A stretch of DNA of 48,990 bases from positions 70,460-119,449 of the forward strand of contig JAOAFE010000009.1 in assembly GCA_026416455.1 (NCBI GenBank), read 5' to 3'. The position numbers were made by a program, and so were the translations under genes. This stretch comes from Syntrophales bacterium (GTDB lineage Bacteria; Desulfobacterota; Syntrophia; Syntrophales; UBA8958). How positions within the stretch are numbered: the stretch's first letter is position 1; each line of letters opens with the position of its first letter. Of the stretch, positions 17,555 to 26,931 are shown one piece after another. The notes beneath the pieces are model-generated. The model was not told where the DNA came from, made no database searches, and saw only the letters and a program-made list of their open reading frames with translations.

Positions 17555-17734
17555 ATGGCTACGGTTATGCCCGAGGGAGAAAACATCCGGAATGCCATCA
17601 AATGGATTTCGGCTCAGCAGGAGGAAAACAAAGGTGAACCCCTCATGAAGCTGATTGAAAAGGCTGCACTACAGTTTGACCTATCCCCTCTGGATACGGA
17701 ATTCTTAATGAATTTCTTCCGTAAAAAAGAATAG
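17555..17734 (+). CDS. Small conserved hypothetical protein (59 aa)
   Basis: The start at ATG 17555 is set by a strong GGAGGAG seven bases upstream; in-frame codons before it (including ATG 17513) belong to the leader. The product begins MATVMPEGENIRNAIKWIS and ends FLMNFFRKKE, predicted alpha-helical, with a conserved-looking FDLSPLDTEFL motif. I recall very similar short proteins in Desulfobacterota genomes, always hypothetical. No membrane segment or Cys. It is transcribed divergently from rpsF, with a MASE3 gene 72 bases downstream. Confidence 0.7.
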   Translation: MATVMPEGENIRNAIKWISAQQEENKGEPLMKLIEKAALQFDLSPLDTEFLMNFFRKKE

Positions 17735-17806
17735 TCCTTTTTTGTAGGGGGTATCCCAGCAGAAAAAAGAAGAAGGCCTTTTTTCCCCATCAAGGGAGGG
17801 GGGGAT

Positions 17807-19195
17807 ATGAATAATCCGAAGAGCATCGTTTTGATAGCTCTTTCTATCTTAATTTTCCTCATTGGCCTTTATCTGTTAAGTCTCAAGAATTACCTACTTT
17901 TTCACAGTTTGGCGGAGCTCTATAGCATTGTCATTGCCGGGGGCATTTTTATCGTGGCATGGAATGCTCGTTCCTACCTCGATTGTGGTTATCTCTTGCT
18001 GCTGGGCATAAGTTATCTCTTTGTAGGGTTCATCGATACTATTCACACGCTAGCCTTTAAGGGTATGGGAGTGTTTGCCGGCAGTGACGCGAATCTCCCC
18101 ACCCAGCTGTGGATCGCTGCTCGTTATCTTGAAAGTTTCTCTTTTCTGGCCGCTTCTTTTTTTATCGATCGCACGCTTAATATTGGCAAAGCCTTATTTT
18201 TTTATAGCGTAATTGTTTTACTCATCTTCTCCAGTATCGTGCTTGATGTTTTCCCTACGTGCTATATCGAAGGGTATGGCCTCACACCCTTTAAGATAGG
18301 AAGTGAATATGCCATTTCTGCCATTTTACTATTCTCGATTTATCTCCTCCGTCGCCGAAAGGAAATGTTCAGTCGACGAGTGTATGGATTGATATCCTGG
18401 TCCATCGTTACGACTATTTTCTCGGAAATCGCCTTTACTTTGTACGTAAATGTCTACGGCATTTCAAATTTCTTCGGCCACGTGTTAAAAATCGTTTCTT
18501 TCTATCTAATCTACAAGGCCATTATAGAAACGGGACTAAGAAAGCCCTACGAGCTTCTGTGGAGAAGGATGAAGTTAAACGAGGACAAGCTGAGAGAGGA
18601 GAGAGATAAGATAAAAAAGTATATGGATATAGCGGCAGTAATAATGTTGGTAATTGATGCCGAGGGAAATGTGGCGATGATAAACAAGAAAGGCTGCGAG
18701 GTACTCGATTATAATGAAGACGAAGTGTTGGGCAAGAACTGGTTCGATCATTTTATTCCCGAAGCCAATAGGGTTGACGTAAAAAGGGTCTTTGAACGGA
18801 TAATATCCGGGCATCAGTCTCCTCTGTCTTATTTTGAAAATCCGGTGCTGACCAGAACGGGAGAAGAGCGCCTCATCGCTTGGCATAATACCTTCTTAAC
18901 CGATGAATACGGTAAGATTATTGCGACCCTGAGTTCAGGCGAAGATGTTACGGAAAAGAAACAGCTCGAACGAGAAAGGGAGGCTCTGATAGAAAAATTA
19001 GAGAGGGCCCTTCAGCAGGTCAAGGTTATGAGTGGTCTTTTGCCGATTTGTGCGGCCTGCAAGAAGATAAGGGGAAAAGATGGAAAATGGGTGCAGATTG
19101 AAGCTTATGTTCGAGAGCATTCGGACGCTGATTTTAGTCACGGCATTTGCCCCGATTGCGCGAGAAAAATCTATGGCGACTTGGGAGAGAAATGA
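17807..19195 (+). CDS. MASE3-PAS membrane sensor with C-terminal Cys-rich motif, no output enzyme
   Basis: 462 aa. About seven membrane spans (8-245) form a MASE3-type sensor region, recognisable from IVIAGGIFIVAWNARSYLD and GFIDTIHTLAFKGMGVF. A PAS domain (about 265-385) follows with the NxxGCEVLDYNEDEVLGKNW and GEDVTEKK features. After a short coiled coil the protein ends in a motif with C415, C418, H445, C448 and C451 (LPICAACKKI ... SHGICPDCARKIY). I recall this tail on many PAS and receiver proteins of Desulfobacterota; it probably binds a metal. There is no kinase, cyclase or GGDEF domain, so the tail is either the output or a partner-docking element. It ends 7 bases before tRNA-Arg. 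Confidence 0.85.
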   Translation: MNNPKSIVLIALSILIFLIGLYLLSLKNYLLFHSLAELYSIVIAGGIFIVAWNARSYLDCGYLLLLGISYLFVGFIDTIHTLAFKGMGVFAGSDANLPTQLWIAARYLESFSFLAASFFIDRTLNIGKALFFYSVIVLLIFSSIVLDVFPTCYIEGYGLTPFKIGSEYAISAILLFSIYLLRRRKEMFSRRVYGLISWSIVTTIFSEIAFTLYVNVYGISNFFGHVLKIVSFYLIYKAIIETGLRKPYELLWRRMKLNEDKLREERDKIKKYMDIAAVIMLVIDAEGNVAMINKKGCEVLDYNEDEVLGKNWFDHFIPEANRVDVKRVFERIISGHQSPLSYFENPVLTRTGEERLIAWHNTFLTDEYGKIIATLSSGEDVTEKKQLEREREALIEKLERALQQVKVMSGLLPICAACKKIRGKDGKWVQIEAYVREHSDADFSHGICPDCARKIYGDLGEK

Positions 19196-19201
19196 TGCTA
19201 A

Positions 19202-19278
19202 TGGTGGGCGATCCGGGACTCGAACCCGGGGCCTTTGGCTTCGGAGGCCAACGCTCTATCCACCTGAGCTAATCGCCC
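19202..19278 (-). tRNA. tRNA-Arg (anticodon CCG)
   Basis: A 77-base cloverleaf including encoded CCA (complement of 19202-19204). The acceptor pairs GGGCGAT with ATCGCCC and the discriminator is A. The anticodon stem is TTGGC/GCCAA with loop CTCCGAA, giving anticodon CCG for codon CGG. The T-loop is GGTTCGAGTCC. It lies 34 bases downstream of metF on the same strand and may share its transcript. Confidence 0.95.
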
Positions 19279-19312
19279 AAGGAGAGATTTTCCCTTACAA
19301 CGGAAGCTATTA

Positions 19313-20206
19313 TTATTCAAGGCCTAATTCTGCGCGGGAGGGGGGTAGATCTAGGTTTCTTACTATCTCTTTTACGGGTCCACTTTTGTTCATACTGTAA
19401 AAGTGAAGGCCAGGTACGCCGTTATCAAGTAAATCTGCCGACTGTTTGATCGCGTACTCAATACCGTATTTCTCTGCCTCTTCAGGCTTGTCTTTCATTC
19501 TTTCTAGCTTTTCCGCGAGATGTGCTGGTATTTTGGCTCCACAGAGGGTGATAGTACGGGCGATTTGTTGGTAATTGATGAGGGGGAATATACCCGGAAT
19601 TATGGGTGCGTGAATCCCTTTTCTTTCAGCCAGGTCGCGGAAACGGTAGAAATCGTCGTTAAAAAAGAATAGTTGGGTAATGATGAAGTCTGCTCCGGCA
19701 TCAACTTTTTTTTTCAGATTGATGAGGTCCGTTTCCAAGTCCGGTGCCTCGACGTGCTTTTCCGGATATCCTGCCACTCCAATACAAAAATCACTGCGGT
19801 CGGCAATAAAAGAGACGAGGTCGCAGGCAAAAACAAATCCGCCGGGTAAGGGTTTAAATTTTTCTTCTCCCTGCGGCGGGTCACCCCTTAGGGCAAGGAT
19901 GTTCTCAATGCCATGCTGGACCAAAGAATCCAGGATAATGGCGATATCTTCTTTCGTGGCGTGTACACACGTCAGATGGGCCAAGGCCGTTACTTTGAGA
20001 GAGTTGTTCACATGGGCAGCAATCTCGATGGTTTTATCTCTGGTGGAGCCTCCTGCGCCGTAAGTTACCGAGATGAAATGAGGTTTTAGTGACTTCAAAT
20101 CTGCTACCGTTTCATACAGCGACTCTATGTTTCCCTCCCTTTTTGGTGGGAAGACTTCGAAAGAGAGAGAGAATATATTCTTTTTTAGAGCTGAGATGAT
20201 TTTCAT
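19313..20206 (-). CDS. metF: 5,10-methylenetetrahydrofolate reductase
   Basis: 297 aa TIM-barrel flavoprotein. SFEVFPPK near the N-terminus with the catalytic Glu, SVTYGAGGSTRD, HLTCV, ALRGDPP and DFIITQLFF with the FAD/substrate residues are all present. It reduces methylene-THF to methyl-THF for methionine synthesis or, in acetogens and syntrophs, the Wood-Ljungdahl methyl branch. No MetV partner gene is adjacent. It is divergent from the amidase gene. Confidence 0.95.
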   Translation of the reverse strand: MKIISALKKNIFSLSFEVFPPKREGNIESLYETVADLKSLKPHFISVTYGAGGSTRDKTIEIAAHVNNSLKVTALAHLTCVHATKEDIAIILDSLVQHGIENILALRGDPPQGEEKFKPLPGGFVFACDLVSFIADRSDFCIGVAGYPEKHVEAPDLETDLINLKKKVDAGADFIITQLFFFNDDFYRFRDLAERKGIHAPIIPGIFPLINYQQIARTITLCGAKIPAHLAEKLERMKDKPEEAEKYGIEYAIKQSADLLDNGVPGLHFYSMNKSGPVKEIVRNLDLPPSRAELGLE

Positions 20207-20280
20207 GGCCGTTTATTTGCATCTGTATGTTCAATTGTCAACCTTGAATTGGTACATGGCATCTGGTATTGAGAGGCAGC

Positions 20281-21804
20281 ATGTACTTAGGCTTACGGAT
20301 CTATCTCACGGTAGTAATTTTTCTGGTGGGGGTTACCATTCCCCCCTTTTCTTGGGGGGCTTTTACCATTGAAAAAGTCCGTTCTTGGGCCGCCCCGGAT
20401 CATACCCGAGTCGTTTTCGATGCTACAGACGTACCGGAATTCAAAGTCGAGGAAACGGTCGAGGAAGTCATCATTTGGCTGACGGCAGTTGAATATGGCC
20501 CTTCGGTAAAGCCAGTCATCCGATTGGCAAAGCCAGGTATAAACACCATTTTCATGGAAAAGGACCGTATTAGAATTTCCCTTACTGAATATCGAGAAAT
20601 CAAGGTATTTAAACTCCCCCCTATAGAAGAGAAACCCCATCGTCTGGTAGTAGATGTTTATCTACCGGAAGTAGAGAGAGAAAAAGTGGACGCAAAGGCA
20701 GCCAAGAAAAGAACCATAGTGATCGATCCGGGACATGGAGGGGATGATCCGGGTGCCATCGGGATAAAAGGAACTCAGGAAAAGGATGTCGTCCTATCCG
20801 TATCAAAGAAAATCAGGGACCACATAAATAAAACCAAAGGATTTCGCGCGGTCCTGACCCGGGAGGGCGATTATTATGTTCCTTTCAGGAAGAGGATGAA
20901 AATTGCGAGGAGCAACCAGGCCGAACTATTTTTGAGTATCCATGCCGATGCAGAACGAACCCATTTGGCCAGGGGGGCATCCGTCTATGTCCTTTCCCTA
21001 AAAGGGGCAAGTTCAGAAGCGGCCCGCATTTTGGCGAAAAAAGAGAATCTAGCGGACATCATCGGTGGAACGATGGCAAGCGAAACCATGCTCGACGGGG
21101 AGTCGGAGTCCATTCTTCTTAATATGGTTCAGACGAACAGCATGAACAATTCTCGTCGGTTCGGCTCGGCTTTACTGAGAACGATCAAAACCTGTCATCT
21201 GGTCAAATTTCGACGCGTGCAGGAAGCGCCATTTCTCGTTCTTAAGTTGCCGGAAATTCCGTCGGTTTTAATTGAGTTGGGATATATATCAAATCGGCGA
21301 GAGGAAAAGATGCTGATGAACCATAAATTTCAAGAGAGGCTGGCGCAGGCGATTGCCGAGGCATCAATCAATTTCCTTTCCGGGAAAAAGGCCGTTAAAA
21401 TTGCGGAGTCCGGCGAGAGAAAAATGAGAATAGAGACTGAGCCAAAGGAAAGCGAACGGAAAGAATTGAGGACGAAGAAGCCCGAAATAAAGGAAACCAT
21501 TTCTTATCGCGTGGTTTCTGGGGAGACGTGGGTGTCCATTGCCGAGCGTTGTGGATTGTCCGTGGGAGAGTTACAAGGCATGAATAAAACGAAGCGGCTG
21601 GTAGCCGGCCAGGCAATAAATATTCCAGCTACCGGTTGCCTAGATCGAAAAAAAATTCTGTACTACCGGGTGAAAAAGGGTGACACCCTAGACAAAATAG
21701 CGAAGCGATATAATATATCGATAGATAAACTGAGGGAGATAAATAGGCACAAACGTATTCAGCCTTTGCAGTATGGAGAAATTCTCCTCCTCCCTCGAAA
21801 GTAG
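20281..21804 (+). CDS. N-acetylmuramoyl-L-alanine amidase (AMIN, Amidase_3, two LysM)
   Basis: 507 aa from ATG 20281 (GAGAGG just upstream). A signal peptide (1-26) leads to an AMIN domain (about 28-128), then a zinc amidase (about 144-365) with DPGHGG (H152), E167, H221 in SIHADAE and the catalytic E332 in VLIELGYIS. A charged linker and two LysM repeats (about 408-450 and 460-505) follow. It is an AmiC-type enzyme that splits septal peptidoglycan; LysM domains would supplement AMIN for wall targeting. Family AmiC proteins usually carry either AMIN or LysM at one end, so having both plus two LysM is on the rich side. The MBL gene follows by 14 bases. Confidence 0.93.
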   Translation: MYLGLRIYLTVVIFLVGVTIPPFSWGAFTIEKVRSWAAPDHTRVVFDATDVPEFKVEETVEEVIIWLTAVEYGPSVKPVIRLAKPGINTIFMEKDRIRISLTEYREIKVFKLPPIEEKPHRLVVDVYLPEVEREKVDAKAAKKRTIVIDPGHGGDDPGAIGIKGTQEKDVVLSVSKKIRDHINKTKGFRAVLTREGDYYVPFRKRMKIARSNQAELFLSIHADAERTHLARGASVYVLSLKGASSEAARILAKKENLADIIGGTMASETMLDGESESILLNMVQTNSMNNSRRFGSALLRTIKTCHLVKFRRVQEAPFLVLKLPEIPSVLIELGYISNRREEKMLMNHKFQERLAQAIAEASINFLSGKKAVKIAESGERKMRIETEPKESERKELRTKKPEIKETISYRVVSGETWVSIAERCGLSVGELQGMNKTKRLVAGQAINIPATGCLDRKKILYYRVKKGDTLDKIAKRYNISIDKLREINRHKRIQPLQYGEILLLPRK

Positions 21805-21818
21805 GAGGTGGCAAGATT

Positions 21819-22451
21819 ATGAAGATTACTGATGGTATATACGCCTTTCTCTGGCGTAGCTATAGGGAAAATAATTGTAACACCTACCTCATCGATCAGG
21901 ATGGGTATCGGGTTTTAATCGATCCAGGACATTATCATCTCATAGACCATTGGGAGAGGGGATTAGAGCGGTTGGGGTTAAGTCGAAATGATATCAATTT
22001 AATAATTATAACTCACGGGCACCCGGACCATTTAGAAGGGGCGGCGGCCTTTGATGGAAAAGCGAAAGTGGCGATAGGAGAGACGGAGTACGCGTGGTTA
22101 AGGAGATATGCCCCCTCTTGGGCCCCTGACATTCTTTTGCACGAGGGAATCTTGAGGCTGGGTACTATTGAGATGAAGATTATAGAATCACCTGGTCATT
22201 CTCCTGCCTCCATTTGTATTTATCTTCCCGACAAAGAGGCACTGTTTACAGGTGACGTGATTTTCCAGGAAGGAATAGGAAGAACGGATCTTCCCGGTGG
22301 AGATGGTCAAAAGTTGAAAGAGAGTATAAGAAAAATTTCTCAGCTGAAAGTAAAATACTTGCTTCCTGGGCACGGAAATCCCGTGGTCGGGGAAAAAGAG
22401 GTAGAAAGAAACTTCCATCAGGTTGAGAGATATTGGTTTCAGTTCATTTGA
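21819..22451 (+). CDS. Metallo-beta-lactamase fold hydrolase (glyoxalase II-like)
   Basis: 210 aa. The metal motif THGHPDH (HxHxDH), a distal His in ESPGHSPAS, Asp in LFTGDVIF and a final His in LLPGHGNPV give a complete two-metal site. It resembles the glyoxalase II/YcbL group acting on thioesters or similar small molecules; the exact substrate is unknown. GGAGGT eight bases upstream marks the start. It ends by overlapping the convergent gene at 22439 by 13 bases. Confidence 0.88.
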   Translation: MKITDGIYAFLWRSYRENNCNTYLIDQDGYRVLIDPGHYHLIDHWERGLERLGLSRNDINLIIITHGHPDHLEGAAAFDGKAKVAIGETEYAWLRRYAPSWAPDILLHEGILRLGTIEMKIIESPGHSPASICIYLPDKEALFTGDVIFQEGIGRTDLPGGDGQKLKESIRKISQLKVKYLLPGHGNPVVGEKEVERNFHQVERYWFQFI

Positions 22452-22951
22452 GGGAACGCTTTCAGTTCTTCACGAAATAGGTTTAAGAGTTTTTCCGTGT
22501 CTCGCTTCCATTCTTCTTCCCGTTCCAAGTTTGGTTCCAAGGCGGAACCAGAAATACCTGATCGGGCTAGCTCTGCTAAAGCCTCTGCTCGCCTCTTTGA
22601 CCTTAATTGGCTTAATTTCTCTTTAAAGCTTTGGCTTTGATTGAAAAGAAAAGCCAGATGCTGAGGCCACATTTCTTTAATGAGCTCAAAGAGGGCGTCG
22701 TTGCTCTCCCGAAAATCTAAACGGGAGACAATTTCCTCCCAGATGAGGGGAGTGGATTCCTCTTTTGATATATTTTTTAACCTTTCCACAACCTGAGGAA
22801 GGGATTCCGCTCCATCTAGATATTTTTGGACTAAAACGCCAATGCTCGTTTTTAGTTCTTTTCTGCGTAGCAATTCCTTCTCCTCGGGGCTTAACGTGAG
22901 GTGTTTGGTTCTCTCCATTATCAAATCAAGCGTACTTTTTATTTCGGCCAT
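22439..22951 (-). CDS. Conserved hypothetical helical protein (170 aa)
   Basis: Begins MAEIKSTLDLIMERTKHLTL and is predicted all-helical and highly charged, with no membrane span or known catalytic motif. I recall near-identical N-termini (MERTK/HLTLS) in hypothetical proteins of Desulfobacterota. It precedes nothing obvious in operon: bactofilin lies 63 bases upstream on the same strand, so it may be the last gene of the slt-M23-bactofilin group. A coiled-coil partner of that group is a guess. Confidence 0.7.
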   Translation of the reverse strand: MAEIKSTLDLIMERTKHLTLSPEEKELLRRKELKTSIGVLVQKYLDGAESLPQVVERLKNISKEESTPLIWEEIVSRLDFRESNDALFELIKEMWPQHLAFLFNQSQSFKEKLSQLRSKRRAEALAELARSGISGSALEPNLEREEEWKRDTEKLLNLFREELKAFPQMN

Positions 22952-23014
22952 TTTAAGGCATTCCTCCTTCTCTTCTATTTTTACATTAATTGATAGGAAC
23001 GCGAAGGTGGGTTG

Positions 23015-23413
23015 TCAACTTTTTACGGCATCTTTGCTCGTGGCAGTTAAATCAACGATATTATCGGTTTTCAGGGTTTGTTCCATAAAACAGAAGCCGT
23101 GAAAATAAGCGCCCTCTTCAATGGCTATCTTGGGGGTTCTGATATCTCCTTTCACCTGCCCCGTTGCTTTGATTTCCACCAACTCTTTTCCCGTAATTTG
23201 CCCTTCCACTTGGCCGGCGATGGAAATGGTATGACCAACGATGTCGCCTGAAATGGTCGCCTGCTCATCGATGATGATTTGCTCTCCTTCAACGTTGCCC
23301 GTAACCTTACCTTTGAGCAGGGTCATCCCCTCTCCGGAGAGATCTCCTTTAATCTGCGAAGATTCACCCAATATGATGCCTATTTTTTGTGTTTTTTTGA
23401 AATTGAATATCAT
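23015..23413 (-). CDS. Bactofilin
   Basis: 132 aa from ATG 23413, with GGAG five bases upstream and ATGA overlap with the M23 stop. The core is a right-handed beta-helix of repeats (ISGDIVGHTISIAGQVEGQITGKE segment), bordered by short tails, the bactofilin (DUF583) fold. Bactofilins polymerise without nucleotides and scaffold cell-wall enzymes. Direct coupling to an M23 peptidase mirrors the CcmA-Csd pair of Helicobacter and the BacA-LmdC pair of Hyphomonas, so a role in cell curvature or stalk shape is likely. Confidence 0.92.
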   Translation of the reverse strand: MIFNFKKTQKIGIILGESSQIKGDLSGEGMTLLKGKVTGNVEGEQIIIDEQATISGDIVGHTISIAGQVEGQITGKELVEIKATGQVKGDIRTPKIAIEEGAYFHGFCFMEQTLKTDNIVDLTATSKDAVKS

Positions 23414-24261
23414 GACATCTCCTTTAGAAAATGGGTGGGGTTGAGAATTCTTCCGTTGCATCTGATCTCGTAATGACAATGGCTGCCCGTGGTGGTTCCA
23501 GTAGAACCCACATAACCAATCACTTCTCCCCTTTTAACTCTTTGTCCCAGCGAGACGGTTATCCGTTGGGTATGGGCATAGTATGTGGAGTAACCGAACC
23601 CGTGGGCAATGACCACAACGTTTCCTCCATGGGGCCCACCCCAGCCAGCGAAACTCACCACTCCATCGGCTGTAGCTGTGATGGGAGTTCCTGCTGGTGC
23701 GGATATATCTATTCCTGAATGGAATTCCCATTTATTATTGAAGGGATTAAGCCTGGTGCCGTAAGTGGACGTGATATTACCCGGAACTGGTAGCCCGCGA
23801 GGAGTGGCTACGTAAATGTCCTTCTGCGTTCGGAGAAAGTCTTTGATTGCCCCCACTGTTTGCATAGACTCTTCTATTTTTTTATTCACCTCCGTTAAAT
23901 CAAAGGATCCAGCATCAGAGGTATCTACCTGTTCTAGGATTTTTGCTTTCGATCCTTGGGATAAGAGGTGCCGGAACTCGTTTTCGATTTTCTTTAGGGA
24001 AACATAGGTGGAATAAATTTCTTTGAGTTGACTTTTCTCCTCATCAATCTGTTTTTTTGCATAGTAGAAACTAACGATGCCGGGGGCAAAAAAGCAGGTG
24101 AAAAGGACGGTAGATAGAATAACGAGGATTGTACATATTAGTCCTAAGGGGGAAATATTTATGTGAACAGACAATCGAGGTTGACTGTGGGGGATAAACA
24201 TGATGGTAATCGGCTTCCACCAATGACCTTTGACCTTGCCGGCTTTTCGGTTAAAAAACAT
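23410..24261 (-). CDS. Membrane-anchored M23 peptidase, bactofilin partner
   Basis: 283 aa. A basic cytoplasmic N-terminus (1-35), one membrane span (about 37-62), a coiled coil (about 66-145) and an M23 domain with HxxxD (H181, D185) and HCH (H261, H263). The catalytic set is complete. The architecture matches LmdC/Csd-type endopeptidases that a cytoplasmic bactofilin recruits through the N-terminal tail. AGGGAGG precedes the start. The stop overlaps the bactofilin start. Confidence 0.92.
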   Translation of the reverse strand: MFFNRKAGKVKGHWWKPITIMFIPHSQPRLSVHINISPLGLICTILVILSTVLFTCFFAPGIVSFYYAKKQIDEEKSQLKEIYSTYVSLKKIENEFRHLLSQGSKAKILEQVDTSDAGSFDLTEVNKKIEESMQTVGAIKDFLRTQKDIYVATPRGLPVPGNITSTYGTRLNPFNNKWEFHSGIDISAPAGTPITATADGVVSFAGWGGPHGGNVVVIAHGFGYSTYYAHTQRITVSLGQRVKRGEVIGYVGSTGTTTGSHCHYEIRCNGRILNPTHFLKEMS

Positions 24262-24359
24262 GGTGGACCTCCCTTATCTGAGGTTTCTACCCTCCTTGGA
24301 GGGAATTTTATGGGAGACTTAAGTACCTATCATGAGATGACGAATCTGGCAAATAAATT

Positions 24360-24950
24360 TTAATATCCCTTTTTATTTCTATAAGTTTGAAACTCTGTCA
24401 GTACTTGTTCCACGTATTTTCTCGTTTCCCGGTAGGGGGGAATCCCGCCATAACGTATGACGGCATTTTCTCCTGCGTTGTAGGCGGCCAGAGCTAACGT
24501 AAGGTTACCTTGAAATAGGCGTAAGAGGTATTTCAAATATCGCGCCCCGCCATCAATATTACGCTCCGGGTGAAAGGGATTTTCGACTTGCAGATAAGAC
24601 GCCGTCTGGGGCATAAGTTGCATAAGTCCTTGAGCGCCTTTTGGAGATACAGCTTGATGGTTGAAATTTGATTCTGCTTTGATAATAGCCTTTATAAGAC
24701 AGGGATCCAGATCGTATTTACTGGCTGCTTGGTTGATAAAGTGGTCGTACTTTGCCATGTCTTTGGGCGCCACCTGGAGCAAAACCCTCTTTTCCCGGTA
24801 AAGAAGGGTGTATTTAACATCCGGACGGGTGGGGACATTGGTGAAATGGATAACACCGTTTTCATCCACGTAACGGTAAATATCCCCTGCACTGGGAAGG
24901 GGAAAAAGACAGGTTGATACCGTAATGATAAGTAGCCACGACCACTTCAT
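24360..24950 (-). CDS. Lytic transglycosylase (DUF4124-SLT)
   Basis: 196 aa. A signal peptide (about 1-22) is followed by a DUF4124-like segment (DIYRYVDENGVIHFTN) and a goose-type SLT domain (about 66-185) with catalytic Glu E93 in KAESNF, then GAQGLMQLMP and LAAYNAGENAV. It cleaves glycan strands of peptidoglycan to anhydro products. It lies 98 bases upstream of the M23-bactofilin pair and may be in the same transcript. The start codon sits inside a 22-bp palindrome, with no Shine-Dalgarno sequence visible. Confidence 0.93.
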   Translation of the reverse strand: MKWSWLLIITVSTCLFPLPSAGDIYRYVDENGVIHFTNVPTRPDVKYTLLYREKRVLLQVAPKDMAKYDHFINQAASKYDLDPCLIKAIIKAESNFNHQAVSPKGAQGLMQLMPQTASYLQVENPFHPERNIDGGARYLKYLLRLFQGNLTLALAAYNAGENAVIRYGGIPPYRETRKYVEQVLTEFQTYRNKKGY

Positions 24951-24967
24951 AATTTTAAAATTATGAA
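24946..24967. repeat. 22-bp perfect palindrome across the lytic transglycosylase start
   Basis: Half-site TTCATAATTTT followed directly by its complement. It covers the ATG (24948-24950, minus strand) and the 17 bases upstream. It could be an operator or an RNA hairpin that hides the start codon. Its A+T richness makes chance somewhat more likely. Confidence 0.6.
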
Positions 24968-25044
24968 CTTTCTTGTGAGTTAACGCTCATTTACTAAATG
25001 GTGGAATTTTTCGCAAGTCGTTTTTATTATTGCCCGCCTGATCC

Positions 25045-25073
25045 TTGACATGGTGAGAGGTAAGTGGTAACTA
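25045..25073 (+). promoter_or_regulatory. Sigma-70 promoter of tRNA-Pro
   Basis: TTGACA (25045-25050), 17-base spacer, TAACTA (25068-25073). The expected start is near 25080, seven bases before the tRNA. A perfect -35 with ideal spacing. Confidence 0.8.
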
Positions 25074-25086
25074 GACCGCTTAGTGT

Positions 25087-26076
<990 letters not shown>

Positions 26077-26167
26077 AATCGCCTCTTAATTTCTATTTTT
26101 TTCTTGCAATGAAGCGTAACCACCTTTATTGTTAATACGAATTTTATAACAAGGCAAGGAAAGAGCT

Positions 26168-26392
26168 ATGAGTTACTTTAAGATTCTAGGCACAGTTATT
26201 TTGTTCATAGGGGTCGTTTTACTTCTTTACGGTTGTTGGTATGTCGCTGCCGCCGGGGCGGGTGCCTATGGTGGTTATAAGGCTAAAGAGGAGGGGTATA
26301 CTATCCAAAGCCCGATAAAGAAAGAATCTCAACCTAAAAAAGAGGAAGGAAAAAAGAAAGGGGAGACGAAGAATTTACCCTCGGAGAAATAA
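26168..26392 (+). CDS. Small membrane or lipoprotein-like protein (74 aa)
   Basis: A single hydrophobic segment (about 5-36) runs through LLLYGC, a weak lipobox, then AAGAGAYGGYKAKEEGY and a Lys/Glu/Pro-rich hydrophilic tail. GGAAAGA precedes the ATG. Either a lipoprotein cleaved at Cys23 or a membrane-anchored peptide. No family recognised. Codon use looks like the neighbours, so it is likely real. Confidence 0.6.
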   Translation: MSYFKILGTVILFIGVVLLLYGCWYVAAAGAGAYGGYKAKEEGYTIQSPIKKESQPKKEEGKKKGETKNLPSEK

Positions 26393-26493
26393 AAAGGGCG
26401 CTCCTGGGGGTGGTTGTGTGTATTGTGCTTAACATGATGTATTTTCAGGAGTAGCAGAAATTATAAAGCGAGGATCATAAGAAAGGAGGGTCT

Positions 26494-26931
26494 ATGAAAC
26501 GCGTTTTTTTGTTCATAGGGACGCTGGCGTTTTTGTTGTCTTTCACGACTCGCGCAATCGCGACGGAATTTAATTGGATGTCAGAGTTAAACGTGAGGGC
26601 TGAGGCTAATCTGTCAGGTTTTAAAGCCAGTTTAGTTACGAGGTTTAATTTAGATAACCAAAGAGTGGAAGCTATTCTGCAGTCGGTGGACAAGCCGGCC
26701 GATGCCTATATGGTTTTGAAACTAGGTGAAATGTCCAAACGCCCACCAGAGTATGTTTTGCAACAATACAAAGTAAATAGGGGCAAAGGCTGGGGTGTGT
26801 TGGCGAAGAGTCTCGGTATTAAACCAGGTTCGAATGAATTCCATGCCCTGAAAAAGGGGCACGATCTAGATCAAGGTGCAGGTGGGAAGGGAAAGGAAAA
26901 AGGTAAAGGCAAGAAAGAGAAGTCAGGATAG
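26494..26931 (+). CDS. Exported hypothetical protein with Gly/Lys-rich tail
   Basis: 145 aa. A clear signal peptide (about 1-23, ending AIATEF) and GGAGG upstream of the start. The mature part has a helical region, then RPPEYVLQQYKVNRGKGWGV and AKSLGIKPGSNEFHALKKGHD, a motif I recall from hypothetical periplasmic proteins of Desulfobacterota. It ends in a low-complexity Gly/Lys run. The basic tail could contact nucleic acid or acidic polymer. Function unknown. Confidence 0.7.
   Translation: MKRVFLFIGTLAFLLSFTTRAIATEFNWMSELNVRAEANLSGFKASLVTRFNLDNQRVEAILQSVDKPADAYMVLKLGEMSKRPPEYVLQQYKVNRGKGWGVLAKSLGIKPGSNEFHALKKGHDLDQGAGGKGKEKGKGKKEKSG

Noticed and set aside
23410-24261. Calling the two M23 genes (340 and 23410) a recent duplication
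   Set aside because: Only the short metal motifs match; N-terminal architectures and the HLH versus HCH motif differ.
24290-24303. CCCTCC-TT-GGAGGG hairpin between the M23 and upstream sequence
   Set aside because: Loop too tight and no T-run in the direction of transcription; not a terminator.
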